DNA of 64,000 nucleotides from Diplocloster hominis. Lineage in GTDB: Bacteria; Bacillota; Clostridia; Lachnospirales; Lachnospiraceae. The stretch covers positions 1 to 64,000 of the forward strand of contig NZ_JAWDIY010000012.1 in NCBI RefSeq assembly GCF_032380655.1, given 5' to 3'. Below the pieces are notes generated by a model, which worked only from the letters and a program-made list of their open reading frames with translations, did no database searches and was not told the origin of the DNA. This document shows, one piece after another, positions 17,217 through 25,267 of this stretch (positions within the stretch are counted from its first letter, which is position 1; each line of letters begins with the position of its first letter). A program made the position numbers and the translations under genes.

Positions 17217-17569
17217 GCCTAGTTGCAATTGTATGCAGATTATAAGTAGCAATTGCTTCTAGAGTGATCTAATTACAACTGTACCTGTTTTTGTGAAATT
17301 TAGCAGAATTAACCGAGGATAGGTAGACTGGCAGCTGAATGATGAAGGATTATAAATATCATGCATGTATTTTTAGGGGTATAGCCATGATTTGTGTGGT
17401 GAATATTCTAATATCCACAATAAATTGTCTGCACCCCTCTACCCATCTGCTCACAAAACTATTGCAAATAATTTCGCCATGTAGTATAAGGAATAACTTA
17501 CACCGCATTGTGAGGTTTGTGTCGAATTATGTCGAAAATAATAGATTGTTCTCGATAGGAGAGTGAATA
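17217..17569. other. AT-rich gap between controller gene and decayed nuclease gene
   Basis: The left end should contain the minus-strand promoter of the controller gene. A 75-codon open frame (17339-17566, +) has no ribosome site or recognisable motif and I do not call it. Nothing else is seen. Confidence 0.4.
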
Positions 17570-18645
17570 ATGGATGAACGAAAAAGAATGGGAAGAGAAA
17601 AAGTAAATGTAATATTCCCAGTAGCATCTAATCACTCGGAGATGAGTGATACGTATATGAAATTTATTGAAGAGATAAAAGAAAAAATATGCAGCAAAGA
17701 ATATCGGTTGTATTGAAAGCAAATGCGAGTATGATTTGCCTATACTGGAATATTGGCAATGCAATTTTGCAAAGGCAGCGGGAAGAAGGATAGGGAACAA
17801 AAATAATTAATCGAATTTCTCAGGATATCAAAGATGTATTTCCAGATATGAAAGGCTTTTCACCAAGAAATATAAAATACATGAGAAAATTTGCTGACAC
17901 ATGGAGAGACTTTGAAATTGTGCAACAGGTTGCTGCACAAATTCCCTGGCGGAGCAATATTGTGTTACTTGATAAATTATCCGACCAGGATAGTCGAATC
18001 TGGTATGCAAAAAAGGCATTAGAATATGGCTGGAGCAGTAATATTTTGGATTTATAGATTCAAGGCAAGTTAATAAAGAGAAACGGTAAAAGTGTTAATA
18101 ACTTTGATACCGCGTTACCGCCGACAGATTCAGATATGGCAAATCATATCTTTAAAGATCCGTATTTATTCGATTTTTTAGGAACAGATATTCCGCGCCG
18201 GGAAATTGAGATAGAAAGAAAACTGACAGAACATATTCAAAAATTCCTGCTGGAATTGGGACAGGGATTTGCATTTGTAGGGCGACAGGTTCATTTGGAA
18301 GTAGGCGGGCAGGATTTTTATCTGGACTTATTATTTTATCATTTAAAGCTGCGTTGTTATGTCGTTATTGAACTTAAAGCCTGTGATTTTGAACCGGGAT
18401 TTGTGAGTCAGCTCAATATGTATCAGAATGTCGTGAATGATATTCTGAGGCATCCAGATGATAAGCCGACAATTGGACTTCTTCTTGTGAAGGGGAAGAA
18501 TAAAACAGTGGTGGAATATTCGTTGCCTGGTTATCAGAGTCCTATTGGGGTTGCTGACTGGCAGGAACAGTTGACGAAGGAATTACCCGATGATTTGCAA
18601 AGTAGCCTTCCATTGATTGAGGAAATCGAAAAAGAAATTGGATAG
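17570..18645 (+). pseudogene. DUF1016/YhcG-type PDDEXK nuclease, decayed
   Basis: The reading frame is broken but reconstructable. The ATG at 17570 begins one frame, and a shift near 17690 moves to the frame used to the end, which contains stops near 17785 and at 18055-18057. Recognisable family segments are YWNIG, KGFSPRNIKYMRKFA, the C-terminal DUF1016 block (KDPYLFDFLG) and the nuclease core FYLDLLFYHLKLRCYVVIELK, with D, E and K of the PDDEXK site intact. The stop near 17785 replaces an expected Trp (TGG to TAG), and 18055 is probably CAG to TAG. The piece from 18136 (169 codons) could still make a nuclease domain, but no good ribosome site precedes it. Confidence 0.8.
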
Positions 18646-18672
18646 ATTTGTGCAACACATTGTTGCACAAAT
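18646..18672. repeat. 12-bp inverted repeat with 3-base loop
   Basis: ATTTGTGCAACA (18646-18657) is complementary to TGTTGCACAAAT (18661-18672), directly after the stop of the decayed nuclease. A similar sequence, ATTGTGCAACA followed by TGCTGCACAAAT, occurs inside that gene at about 17918-17942. Its role is unknown. A terminator is possible but there is no T-tract. Confidence 0.6.
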
Positions 18673-19071
18673 TGAAATATTCGGGTAAACATAGAAGTAT
18701 ACGACAAGGATAAATTGCGTCTTTCGGGTATCCGAATCACCACCTCTACCCATGTTGAGTGCGTTTGTTTAATGACGAGAAATGCGAAGTAAAAGTGCCG
18801 AAAAAGCCGATAAAATGGGCATTCTTCGGAAGCGGGCTTTCAGCGTGAGTGAACAGAAAATTTGGAAAATAGGACGAGGTTTCAATAATGCCTTGATGAG
18901 ATTTTGAAATCTGCCCTATGACTTATTATTCGATATTGGCTTGGTGAGTGCTTAGGACTGCTGGCATAGTGGGAGTGTGTGGGATTATTGACAGCAATCG
19001 GAGACACTGAAAGGTAAGCAGAATAGCTGTTGTTTGATATTGATGTCAAAGTGGGCAAGGAGGGATTTGGA
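18673..19071. other. gap without a recognisable gene
   Basis: I see no intact reading frame or strong promoter here. The stretch looks like decayed sequence typical of the island. Confidence 0.4.
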
Positions 19072-19998
19072 GTGATAAATTTAGGGCAGCTTAAAGAGAT
19101 AAAGGACTTAAGAAAAGTGTGGCCGCACGAAGCATTGGATTTCACACCGTGGCTTGCAGAGGAGGATAATCTTTCTCTGCTGTCAGATGCTGTGGGATTG
19201 GAGATTACCGTGGACGAAGCGGAATCAAGTGTCGGCGATTATAATGTGGATATTTATGCGACTGAGACTGGGACGGACAGAAAGATTATTATTGAAAATC
19301 AACTGGAAGATACCAACCATGACCATCTTGGCAAGTTGATTACATATGCATCAGGGAAAGCAGCGGATATTGTGATTTGGGTTGTAAAGCGCGCTCGTGA
19401 AGAGCACAGGGCGGCAATCGAATGGCTGAATAACCATACGGATGAAAATATTGCATTTTTCCTTTTGGAGGTTAAGTTATTTCAAATCGGCGATTCAGAT
19501 ATTGCTGTAAAATTTGAAGTCATTGAGAAACCCAATGACTGGGCGAAGGAAATTAAGCGTCAAACAAGCAGTTCTCCCACATTGCAGGCGAGATATGATT
19601 ATTGGGCTGCCTTTAACGAATATGCTTTTCATAATGCGGCGTTTGCTAAGGCCTTTAGCAGAAGAAAAGCCAGCACTGACCATTGGATGACTTTAAGTGT
19701 TGGTTCTTCTGCCTGTCATATTGATTTGCTGCAAGTGAGGAAGGACAACAACATTACCGTTGAATGGTATATCACTGACGATAAGGAACTTTATCAGAAA
19801 TTTTATTCCCACAAGGCGGACATTGAATCGGACATGGGAATGGCACTGGATTGGAGAGAATTGCCGGATAAAAAGGCAAGCAGGATTTTGGTAATTCATG
19901 AGGCGGATTTTGATAATAAGGATAAATGGCCAGAGCAGTTTGAATGGATGATGGATGCTGCGATGAAGATGAAAAAGGCGTTTAAGAAGTATTTGTAG
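19072..19998 (+). CDS. DUF4268-type PD-(D/E)XK nuclease-like protein
   Basis: A 308-aa protein whose N-terminal half resembles NucS-like/DUF4268 endonuclease domains. It has WPHEALDFTPWLAEE, then VGDYNVDIYA and KIIIENQLEDTNHDHLGKLITYASG, giving D, E and Q at the expected nuclease positions. The C-terminal half (about 180-308) matches the DUF4268 region in general character. The start is a GTG at 19072, eight bases after AAGGAGG. The TTG upstream (19030) has no ribosome site. Such genes often occur in defence islands. Here it follows a decayed nuclease and a restriction system. DNA cleavage is inferred from the fold only. Confidence 0.7.
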   Translation: MINLGQLKEIKDLRKVWPHEALDFTPWLAEEDNLSLLSDAVGLEITVDEAESSVGDYNVDIYATETGTDRKIIIENQLEDTNHDHLGKLITYASGKAADIVIWVVKRAREEHRAAIEWLNNHTDENIAFFLLEVKLFQIGDSDIAVKFEVIEKPNDWAKEIKRQTSSSPTLQARYDYWAAFNEYAFHNAAFAKAFSRRKASTDHWMTLSVGSSACHIDLLQVRKDNNITVEWYITDDKELYQKFYSHKADIESDMGMALDWRELPDKKASRILVIHEADFDNKDKWPEQFEWMMDAAMKMKKAFKKYL

Positions 19999-20034
19999 AG
20001 TATCATTCAGACAGAATATAAAAAATTAGAGAAT

Positions 20035-20071
20035 TAAAGGAGCGCCAACCAATAGGGTGTATGCTCCTTTA
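20035..20071. terminator. bidirectional hairpin between convergent genes
   Basis: A 9-bp stem, TAAAGGAGC (20035-20043) with GCTCCTTTA (20063-20071), lies between the DUF4268-type gene and the convergent unknown gene. The position fits a shared terminator. Confidence 0.55.
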
Positions 20072-20100
20072 CTGTCTTGGTTGGACTGTCTAAATGGTAT

Positions 20101-20505
20101 TTAGATGCCACCCTCGATATCAACTTCAAATTTGTCATACATAAAGTCTAGCAGTTCTGCTGCTGTAGGGATATCTCCCGCTTTTTTTATGCGTTCCCAA
20201 TATCGCTTGTCTTCAGAAATCAGCCCGTCTGCTATATATTCATCAAATACTTTGGAAAGATTATTTTCTGTCATGCCGCAGCGTGCAGCCATATGCCGTA
20301 GGACGGTCTTTCCATTAAATTTTATTCCCCATATATGCGAGTTGCTGTATGCCAGACGGATTGACCGGAGAGCCTTTTCTTTGATTCGTTTTACCTTATC
20401 AGTGGTTAGATTTTCTGTTTCAGCAACTCTTGTGTATTTCTTTAAATAATAGCATTTCAGAAGGATATTGATTTGTTCTTTGGTTAAAGGCTCATAATTT
20501 TCCAT
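20101..20505 (-). CDS. unrecognised 134-aa protein with possible helix-turn-helix
   Basis: I do not recognise this protein. The segment from about residue 8 to 52 (LTKEQINILLKCYYLKKYTRVAETENLTTDKVKRIKEKAL) resembles the region 4 helix-turn-helix of sigma factors or short transcriptional regulators. The rest is mixed helical with no catalytic motif. It starts four bases after the stop of the gene before it, without its own clear ribosome site, so it is probably translated by coupling. The pair forms an operon behind a strong promoter and long leader. Confidence 0.55.
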   Translation of the reverse strand: MENYEPLTKEQINILLKCYYLKKYTRVAETENLTTDKVKRIKEKALRSIRLAYSNSHIWGIKFNGKTVLRHMAARCGMTENNLSKVFDEYIADGLISEDKRYWERIKKAGDIPTAAELLDFMYDKFEVDIEGGI

Positions 20506-20509
20506 AAGT

Positions 20510-21196
20510 CTATACCATTTCTGTATCTGACGGTATTATATCCAGAAGAAGCTGGAACATCTGCCTGCTGGTTTCAATGTCACGATAGGTTAGTTTATAG
20601 AGTAATTCATCCGTAAATCCCTGTGCAAACAAAGCTGAAGCTGGTGCGATAATAAATCGCTGCTTTATCCGTTGGTTTAATTCTTCCAGCATCGATTCGC
20701 CAGCTATGTGGGAAATTTGGTCATAAACTTCCTGCACTCGTATGATATCCAACGAGCCGCCAATGTTAGTCACCTGCTCTTTTATAAACTTTCCTGTGGA
20801 GTCCACCATTGCTTCGTCTGCCAAAAAGAAAAGCAGTATGCAAAGATTAGTGTAGTGTTCTTGGAAAATCAGTTTGTCTGCATATTGTTCGTAAAGTTCT
20901 TTCATTCGTGGGTAGAGCGGATGCTCATGCTGTGGTTCTGTTCCATCCAGAACATGAAACAGCAGACCCTGCAAGTCACCTCCTATTCGGAACCCCTCAT
21001 CCGCAGATTCGAAGGCAAGTTGGCCGCCGCTCATTCCTTCAAAAATCATGGAGAGGTAGTGCTCCAGCAAATACCCTTGTTTGCCAAGCCGCAGACGAAT
21101 CTGCTTTGCCAGTTTAAAAATTGACAACAGGGAGTCTTCGGCGACTCTGTTGTCGGTACAGCTAAAGAAGCTGTCTGTGTGATGAAAAATGTTCAT
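20510..21196 (-). CDS. unrecognised 228-aa protein behind a structured leader
   Basis: A soluble, mostly helical protein with no motif I can name. The chosen start is the ATG at 21196. An ATG at 21214 is in frame but has no ribosome site. The AAAGG-type site of the 21196 start lies in a predicted hairpin (CCCGACC at 21202-21208 with GGTCGGG at 21221-21227), which would restrict translation unless opened. It is the first gene of a two-gene operon transcribed from the promoter at 21466-21494, leaving a leader of about 260 bases. Confidence 0.6.
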   Translation of the reverse strand: MNIFHHTDSFFSCTDNRVAEDSLLSIFKLAKQIRLRLGKQGYLLEHYLSMIFEGMSGGQLAFESADEGFRIGGDLQGLLFHVLDGTEPQHEHPLYPRMKELYEQYADKLIFQEHYTNLCILLFFLADEAMVDSTGKFIKEQVTNIGGSLDIIRVQEVYDQISHIAGESMLEELNQRIKQRFIIAPASALFAQGFTDELLYKLTYRDIETSRQMFQLLLDIIPSDTEMV

Positions 21197-21214
21197 GTTA
21201 TCCCGACCTTTCAT

Positions 21215-21465
21215 TTATAGGGTCGGGTATTTCCCGTATCTTCAAAAGCGCATGCAAAGGCGGAGGACGGAATCCTATTTTCCCATGCACACGCTGTTAT
21301 TTTGCTTATTGTGCGGCTGTAGCAAATGCGATATAATAGCTTTGTCGTGGTGCCGCTTTTGCGGTTGTGCTGGGTGGTGCAATCACCTTAGTGCAGGACT
21401 GATGTGTTGGTAGCACATCAGTCTGCCATGACGTTTTTTATTGTCGGGGAAAACCCGCCGTTGTT
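21215..21465 (-). other. long structured leader of the unknown operon
   Basis: About 250 bases of untranslated leader. It contains a 10-bp hairpin, GACTGATGTG (21397-21406) with CACATCAGTC (21414-21423), and the hairpin covering the ribosome site (21202-21227). On the plus strand the same stretch holds a possible promoter (TTGTGC, 17 bp, TATAAT, about 21313-21341) whose transcript would end at the 21397-21423 hairpin followed by six Ts, so an antisense small RNA is also possible. I cannot assign it to a known riboswitch. Confidence 0.45.
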
Positions 21466-21494
21466 ATATAAACTCTAAAAAGCCGGATTGTCAA
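21466..21494 (-). promoter_or_regulatory. strong promoter of the unknown two-gene operon
   Basis: On the minus strand TTGACA (21489-21494), a 17-bp spacer and TTATAT (21466-21471) form a good sigma-A promoter, about 270 bases upstream of the 21196 start. Confidence 0.7.
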
Positions 21495-21637
21495 GTCACA
21501 GTTTTCTATGGGAAGGGAAATCTTTAATAGTATAAGAGTATAGATATTCCGTGGCTAGACGGTAAGCAGGAACATTCTGAAACTTCAAAATATACACCGC
21601 TTGGTGGAATCGAATAACGAAATAGCATTATAAAAAT

Positions 21638-21667
21638 GCACCATAAAAGTAATTACTTTTATGGTGC
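21638..21667. repeat. perfect 30-bp palindrome
   Basis: GCACCATAAAAGTAA (21638-21652) is immediately followed by its exact reverse complement (21653-21667), with no spacer. It lies just upstream of a gene remnant and could be an operator, a terminator stem or a mobile-element end. Confidence 0.9.
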
Positions 21668-21680
21668 TAAACAAGAGGAT

Positions 21681-21827
21681 ATGATAATTCTTACGTATAT
21701 TGATGATATAAGAAGAAAGTGGATTTTTACAGAGATTGAGGAGAATCATTTTCATTGGCAGAATGTTACTGTGAAAAATAATGGAGAATGGCATATCAAT
21801 GCAGAAATGTATGCTGAGCGTATCTAG
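21681..21827 (+). pseudogene. C-terminal remnant of a small protein
   Basis: About 48 codons ending at 21827 read as a continuous, protein-like C-terminus (RRKWIFTEIEENHFHWQNVT, then a Trp-His-rich tail). There is no N-terminal part and no ribosome site, and the palindrome at 21638-21667 lies where the upstream part should be. The type of ending resembles DUF1579-like lipid-binding proteins, but this is a weak guess. Confidence 0.4.
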
Positions 21828-21896
21828 TAAGTATAGTTCATGGTGAGAAAACTTACCATTTACTGGAACATTAAAATCAGAAAGGGACAATAATCT

Positions 21897-22328
21897 ATGA
21901 AAATGCCAGCAGAAAAAATCGATATGATTATGTTCGCCCCCTGTGGAATGAATTGTAAGGTATGCTATAAACATTGCTATCATAAAAAGCCATGTGCCGG
22001 ATGCCTAAACAGTGATAAAGGAAAACCAGAGCATTGCCGTAAATGCAAGATAAAAGACTGTATTAAAGACAAAGGATTATCCTATTGCTTTGAGTGTTCC
22101 GACTATCCGTGCAAGTTGATAAAAAATCTTGAAAAAAGTTATAACAAGAGATATCAAGCAAGCCTTATGGAAAATAGTGAGTTTGTGCGGCAGCATGGGT
22201 TAGAAGCGTTTATGGAACAGCAGAAAGAAAAATATACCTGTTCAAAATGCGGCGGTATTATTTCCATTCATGACAGGGAATGCAGCGAGTGTCAAGAAAA
22301 GATGGATGATGAAACGTCTGGTTTATAA
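21897..22328 (+). CDS. DUF3795-like cysteine-rich protein
   Basis: A 143-aa protein with 19 cysteines. The N-terminal part (APCGMNCKVCYKHCYHKKPCAGC, then HCRKCKIKDC and FECSDYPC) matches the pattern of DUF3795 proteins, which are thought to bind zinc. A C-terminal zinc ribbon (CSKCGG with CSEC) follows. Function is unknown. A GAAAGGGA site precedes the ATG. The flanking genes are remnants, so this is one of the few intact genes in this part of the island. Confidence 0.7.
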   Translation: MKMPAEKIDMIMFAPCGMNCKVCYKHCYHKKPCAGCLNSDKGKPEHCRKCKIKDCIKDKGLSYCFECSDYPCKLIKNLEKSYNKRYQASLMENSEFVRQHGLEAFMEQQKEKYTCSKCGGIISIHDRECSECQEKMDDETSGL

Positions 22329-22371
22329 GATTTGAAAAATGAATGAAGTAAACGATAAGGAGAGATATATC

Positions 22372-22568
22372 ATGAGCGAAACAATGGAATTCCCCAACAG
22401 AGAAGAATTTCGTGAATGGCTCCGCGAGCATTGTGCATCAAATGATGGGATTTGGCTTTTGTTCGGCAAGGCTGGTGGGCCAAAAATTTAAAAGCGGGAG
22501 AAGCTCTCGAAGAAGCACTCTGTTTTGGCTGGATTGACGGACAACAGAAGATGGTTTGGCAAAGATAG
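22372..22568 (+). pseudogene. YdeI-like protein, frameshifted and truncated
   Basis: The ATG at 22372 follows AAGGAGA. The first 39 codons (FPNREEFREWLREHCASNDG, then IWLLFGKAGGPK) match the start of YdeI/OmpD-associated-type proteins, a family of unclear function. The frame ends at a stop at 22489-22491, but a shift of one base restores the expected continuation (LKAGEALEEALCFGWIDGQ) until a stop at 22566-22568. The C-terminal two thirds are missing, replaced by RhuM-like sequence. Confidence 0.7.
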
Positions 22569-23497
22569 ATACAACTTTTGATGGAGATACGGTCTGGCTG
22601 TCAATTGATCAGATGGCGGAGTTGTTTTAAAGAGATAGAAGCGTAATAGGTAAGCAAGTGAGAAATGTTTTTAAAGAAGGAGAATTGTCCAAAGAATCAG
22701 TATGGGCAAAATTTGCCTATACTGCTGCTGATGGAAAAGTTTATGATGTAGATTATTATAATCTTGACGTGATTATTTCGGTCGGTTATCGTGTGAAGTC
22801 AAAGCGCGGCACACAATTTAGAATATGGGCAACAGGCATTTTAAAAGAATATATGAGAAAAGGTTTTGCGCTGGACGATGAGCGGCTGAAGAATTTGGGT
22901 GGTGGAGGCTACTTCAAAGAATTACTCGAACGTATTAGAGATATACGTGCTTCTGAGAAGGTATTTTACAGGCAAGTCTTAGAAATATATGCTACAAGTA
23001 TTGATTATGATCCGAAAGCTGAAATATCCATTCAGTTCTTTAAAAAGGTTTAGAATAAGATTCATTATGCGATTCATGGACAAACTGCAGCAGAAGTTAT
23101 TTATACCAGAACGGATGCTGAAAAAGAGTTTATGGGACTTATGACATTTGCAGGAAACCAGCCAACATTAAAGGAGGTTGTCATTGCTAAAAACTATCTG
23201 ATTGAAAAAGAGCTTCGGGCGATGGGATAACTTGTTTCAGGGTATCTTGATTTTGCGGAACGTCAGGCAGAGCGGGAACAGGTAATGACTATGAGCGATT
23301 GGGCAGCGCATTTGGATCGTATCCTTACAATGAGTGGCGAACAGTTACTTCAAGGAAACGGAAGTGTTACTCATAAACAAGCAGTTGATAAAGCAACGAG
23401 TGAATACAGAAAATATAAAACCAGAACCCTCAGTGATGTGGAGAAGGATTATTTGGATTCGATAAAAATATTGGAACATAAAATGGATAAGAGTTGA
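22553..23497 (+). pseudogene. RhuM-family protein, 5'-truncated with three stop codons
   Basis: One continuous frame encodes a RhuM-type protein: DGDTVWLSIDQMAELF, RDRSVIGKHVRNVF-like sequence, the GYRVKSKRGTQFRIWA block, and a C-terminal region resembling Fic/DOC-associated RhuM tails. Stops interrupt it at 22628-22630 (TAA), 23051-23053 (TAG) and 23228-23230 (TAA). In all three places a Gln codon fits the family, so each looks like a single C-to-T change. The N-terminus is missing where the YdeI-like remnant joins. RhuM proteins are linked with toxin or defence loci; this copy should be dead. Confidence 0.75.
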
Positions 23498-23981
23498 AAA
23501 GGTGATATTATTCACGAATTAATAAAATTAGATAAGCGGAACTCCGCCAGGGGTGAGCCGCGCCTTTCAGACATCATTATTATCCACTCATCACATGTGG
23601 AAACCGCGGTGCTTCTCGTGCGGAAACCTTGATTCCAGGCGTGTTTGCGGGATTATTTGGAGAAAATGGAGTTGTGTTTTTGCGGAAGGTGAGAGGGATA
23701 AGTTTCCGCAGATACCTTACCTCCATTCTACTCATCTGTTACTTGGTATAAGTATAGAATTTTCTGCCAGAACATTCAGTACTCCTCAGAACAAATAATC
23801 TGCAATAGTCAGCAAAAATCAGTATTCCTGTCTGAAAGGAATAAATTCGTATATATGGGTTGCGTGTAGGAATAACTCGTCATATAATCAAGCCATAGTG
23901 TTGTACACTAAGCATAGGAACACTTAGAAACCGGAAACAGACACAACAGCCTGAATGAGTAAAAGAAAAGGAGTTAAAAAT
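23498..23981. other. non-coding right border of the island
   Basis: No gene is seen. A short GC-rich hairpin occurs near 23536-23550 (GCGGAACTCCGC), and AT-rich sequence follows up to the acetyltransferase ribosome site. Base composition and codon use of the next gene return to the chromosomal style, so the island border probably lies here. Confidence 0.4.
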
Positions 23982-24584
23982 ATGACAGAAAAAGAAAAAG
24001 CCGCCGCCGGCTATCTGTACGATGCCAACTATGACCAGGAAATTATCGAATCCCGTACGGCCTGCATGGACATGTGCCATGATTATAACCAGCTCCGTCC
24101 CTCCCAGGTAGAAGAACAGAAAAAGATGATCAAAAAAATACTGGCAAAAACAACAGACAGATTCTGCATCGTAGCTCCGTTCCACTGTGATTTGGGTTAT
24201 AATGTGGAGATCGGGGATAACTTTTACGCCAATTACAATTGTATTATCCTCGATGGGGCAAAAGTGGTCTTTGGAGACAATGTGTTTATTGCGCCTAACT
24301 GCTGTTTCTCCACAGCGGGCCATGCGTTGGATGTGGAACAGAGAAATCGGGGACTGGAATTTGCCTATCCGATCACGGTTGGGAATAACGTGTGGATCGG
24401 AGCCAATGTATCGGTTCTGCCGGGGGTGACCATAGGGGATAATACGGTGATCGGCGCTGGAAGCGTAGTGACCAAAGATATACCGTCCGGTGTGATCGCG
24501 GTGGGAAATCCATGCAGGCCGGTACGTGAAATCACAGAAGCGGACAAAGATAAATACCCCAGATATGAGGATGGTTCGCTGTGA
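23982..24584 (+). CDS. sugar O-acetyltransferase, maltose/galactoside acetyltransferase type
   Basis: A 200-aa left-handed beta-helix acetyltransferase predicted to move acetyl from acetyl-CoA to a sugar hydroxyl in the cytoplasm. The N-terminal Mac domain (AAGYLYDANYDQEI) is followed by hexapeptide repeats (ITVGNNVWIGANVSVLPGV, TIGDNTVIGAGSVV). The likely catalytic histidine is in FSTAGHAL. The start is the ATG at 23982 after AAGGAG. An in-frame ATG at 23955 lacks a ribosome site. The physiological substrate is not evident. Confidence 0.92.
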   Translation: MTEKEKAAAGYLYDANYDQEIIESRTACMDMCHDYNQLRPSQVEEQKKMIKKILAKTTDRFCIVAPFHCDLGYNVEIGDNFYANYNCIILDGAKVVFGDNVFIAPNCCFSTAGHALDVEQRNRGLEFAYPITVGNNVWIGANVSVLPGVTIGDNTVIGAGSVVTKDIPSGVIAVGNPCRPVREITEADKDKYPRYEDGSL

Positions 24585-24671
24585 GATTATGAAATGCCAG
24601 ACATCTGCATATAATAAAAATATCTGAGTACTGGATTTGAAAAACTGCGTGTGATAAGGAGGATGTAACAA

Positions 24672-25076
24672 ATGAACATAGAATTTAATAAGAGTCTGAT
24701 CACGGGGAATGAATTAATCGATACACAGCATCGGGAGCTGATTGAAAGGGTTAATAAGCTTACCGGTGAATGCGCGGCCGGAAGGGAGAAGAACTCCGCG
24801 ATCCAAACGCTGGATTTCCTGATGGATTATGTGGATTTTCATTTTTCTGCGGAGGAAGGACTTCAGGCAGAGAACGGATACCCTCTTTTGGAAGCTCATA
24901 AAAAGCAGCATGCGCATTTTGCAGCGGCTGTGGATTCCCTGCGGGAGATGCTGGAGGAGGAAGAGGGGCCCAGCGACGCCTTTGTGGCTGCAGTAAAGAA
25001 AAATGTGGTTGACTGGCTCTTAAACCATATCCAGATCTGGGATAAACAGGTCGCAGAATATATAAGGAGCCTGTAG
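24672..25076 (+). CDS. bacteriohemerythrin
   Basis: A 134-aa single-domain hemerythrin that binds O2 at a di-iron centre, likely for oxygen scavenging or sensing in an anaerobe. The iron ligands are visible: H in DTQHRELI, H and E in DFHFSAEEG, H pairs in LEAHKKQHAHF, and H/D in LLNHIQIWDKQ. The ribosome site AAGGAGG is ideal. It stands alone, with no fused signalling domain. Confidence 0.92.
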   Translation: MNIEFNKSLITGNELIDTQHRELIERVNKLTGECAAGREKNSAIQTLDFLMDYVDFHFSAEEGLQAENGYPLLEAHKKQHAHFAAAVDSLREMLEEEEGPSDAFVAAVKKNVVDWLLNHIQIWDKQVAEYIRSL

Positions 25077-25267
25077 CGCAAATAACTCCGAGCAAAACAG
25101 CGCAAGTCCGGACGGCTCAGAGGAAGTCTGGACGGTCCGGCAGAATTGTCCCTACAGCTCTCCATGGAGCAGACGGAACATTTCATCGGTGAATATCCGT
25201 ATCTGGTATTGGATTCCCTGGCATCCGCATAGAATACTAAAAATGGGTATCAGGGAATGAGTTCAGA
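25077..25267. other. gap with a possible gene-tail remnant
   Basis: Bases 25121-25232 read as an open frame ending like a protein C-terminus (EHFIGEYPYLVLDSLASA). There is no start or ribosome site, so it is at most a remnant of a lost gene. Confidence 0.3.

Noticed and set aside
21397..21436. Intrinsic terminator for a plus-strand small RNA
   Set aside because: The hairpin with following Ts is suggestive, but it also lies in the leader of the minus-strand operon, so I describe it there and do not call a separate RNA gene.
22628..23230. Recoded stop codons (TAA/TAG read as Gln) in the RhuM-like gene
   Set aside because: Surrounding genes use TAA and TAG as normal stops and the gene also lacks its N-terminus, so a pseudogene is the simpler reading.
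23880..24671. 263-codon minus-strand open frame
   Set aside because: It is antisense to the acetyltransferase gene, whose hexapeptide repeats are unmistakable on the plus strand. The minus-strand translation shows no domain.
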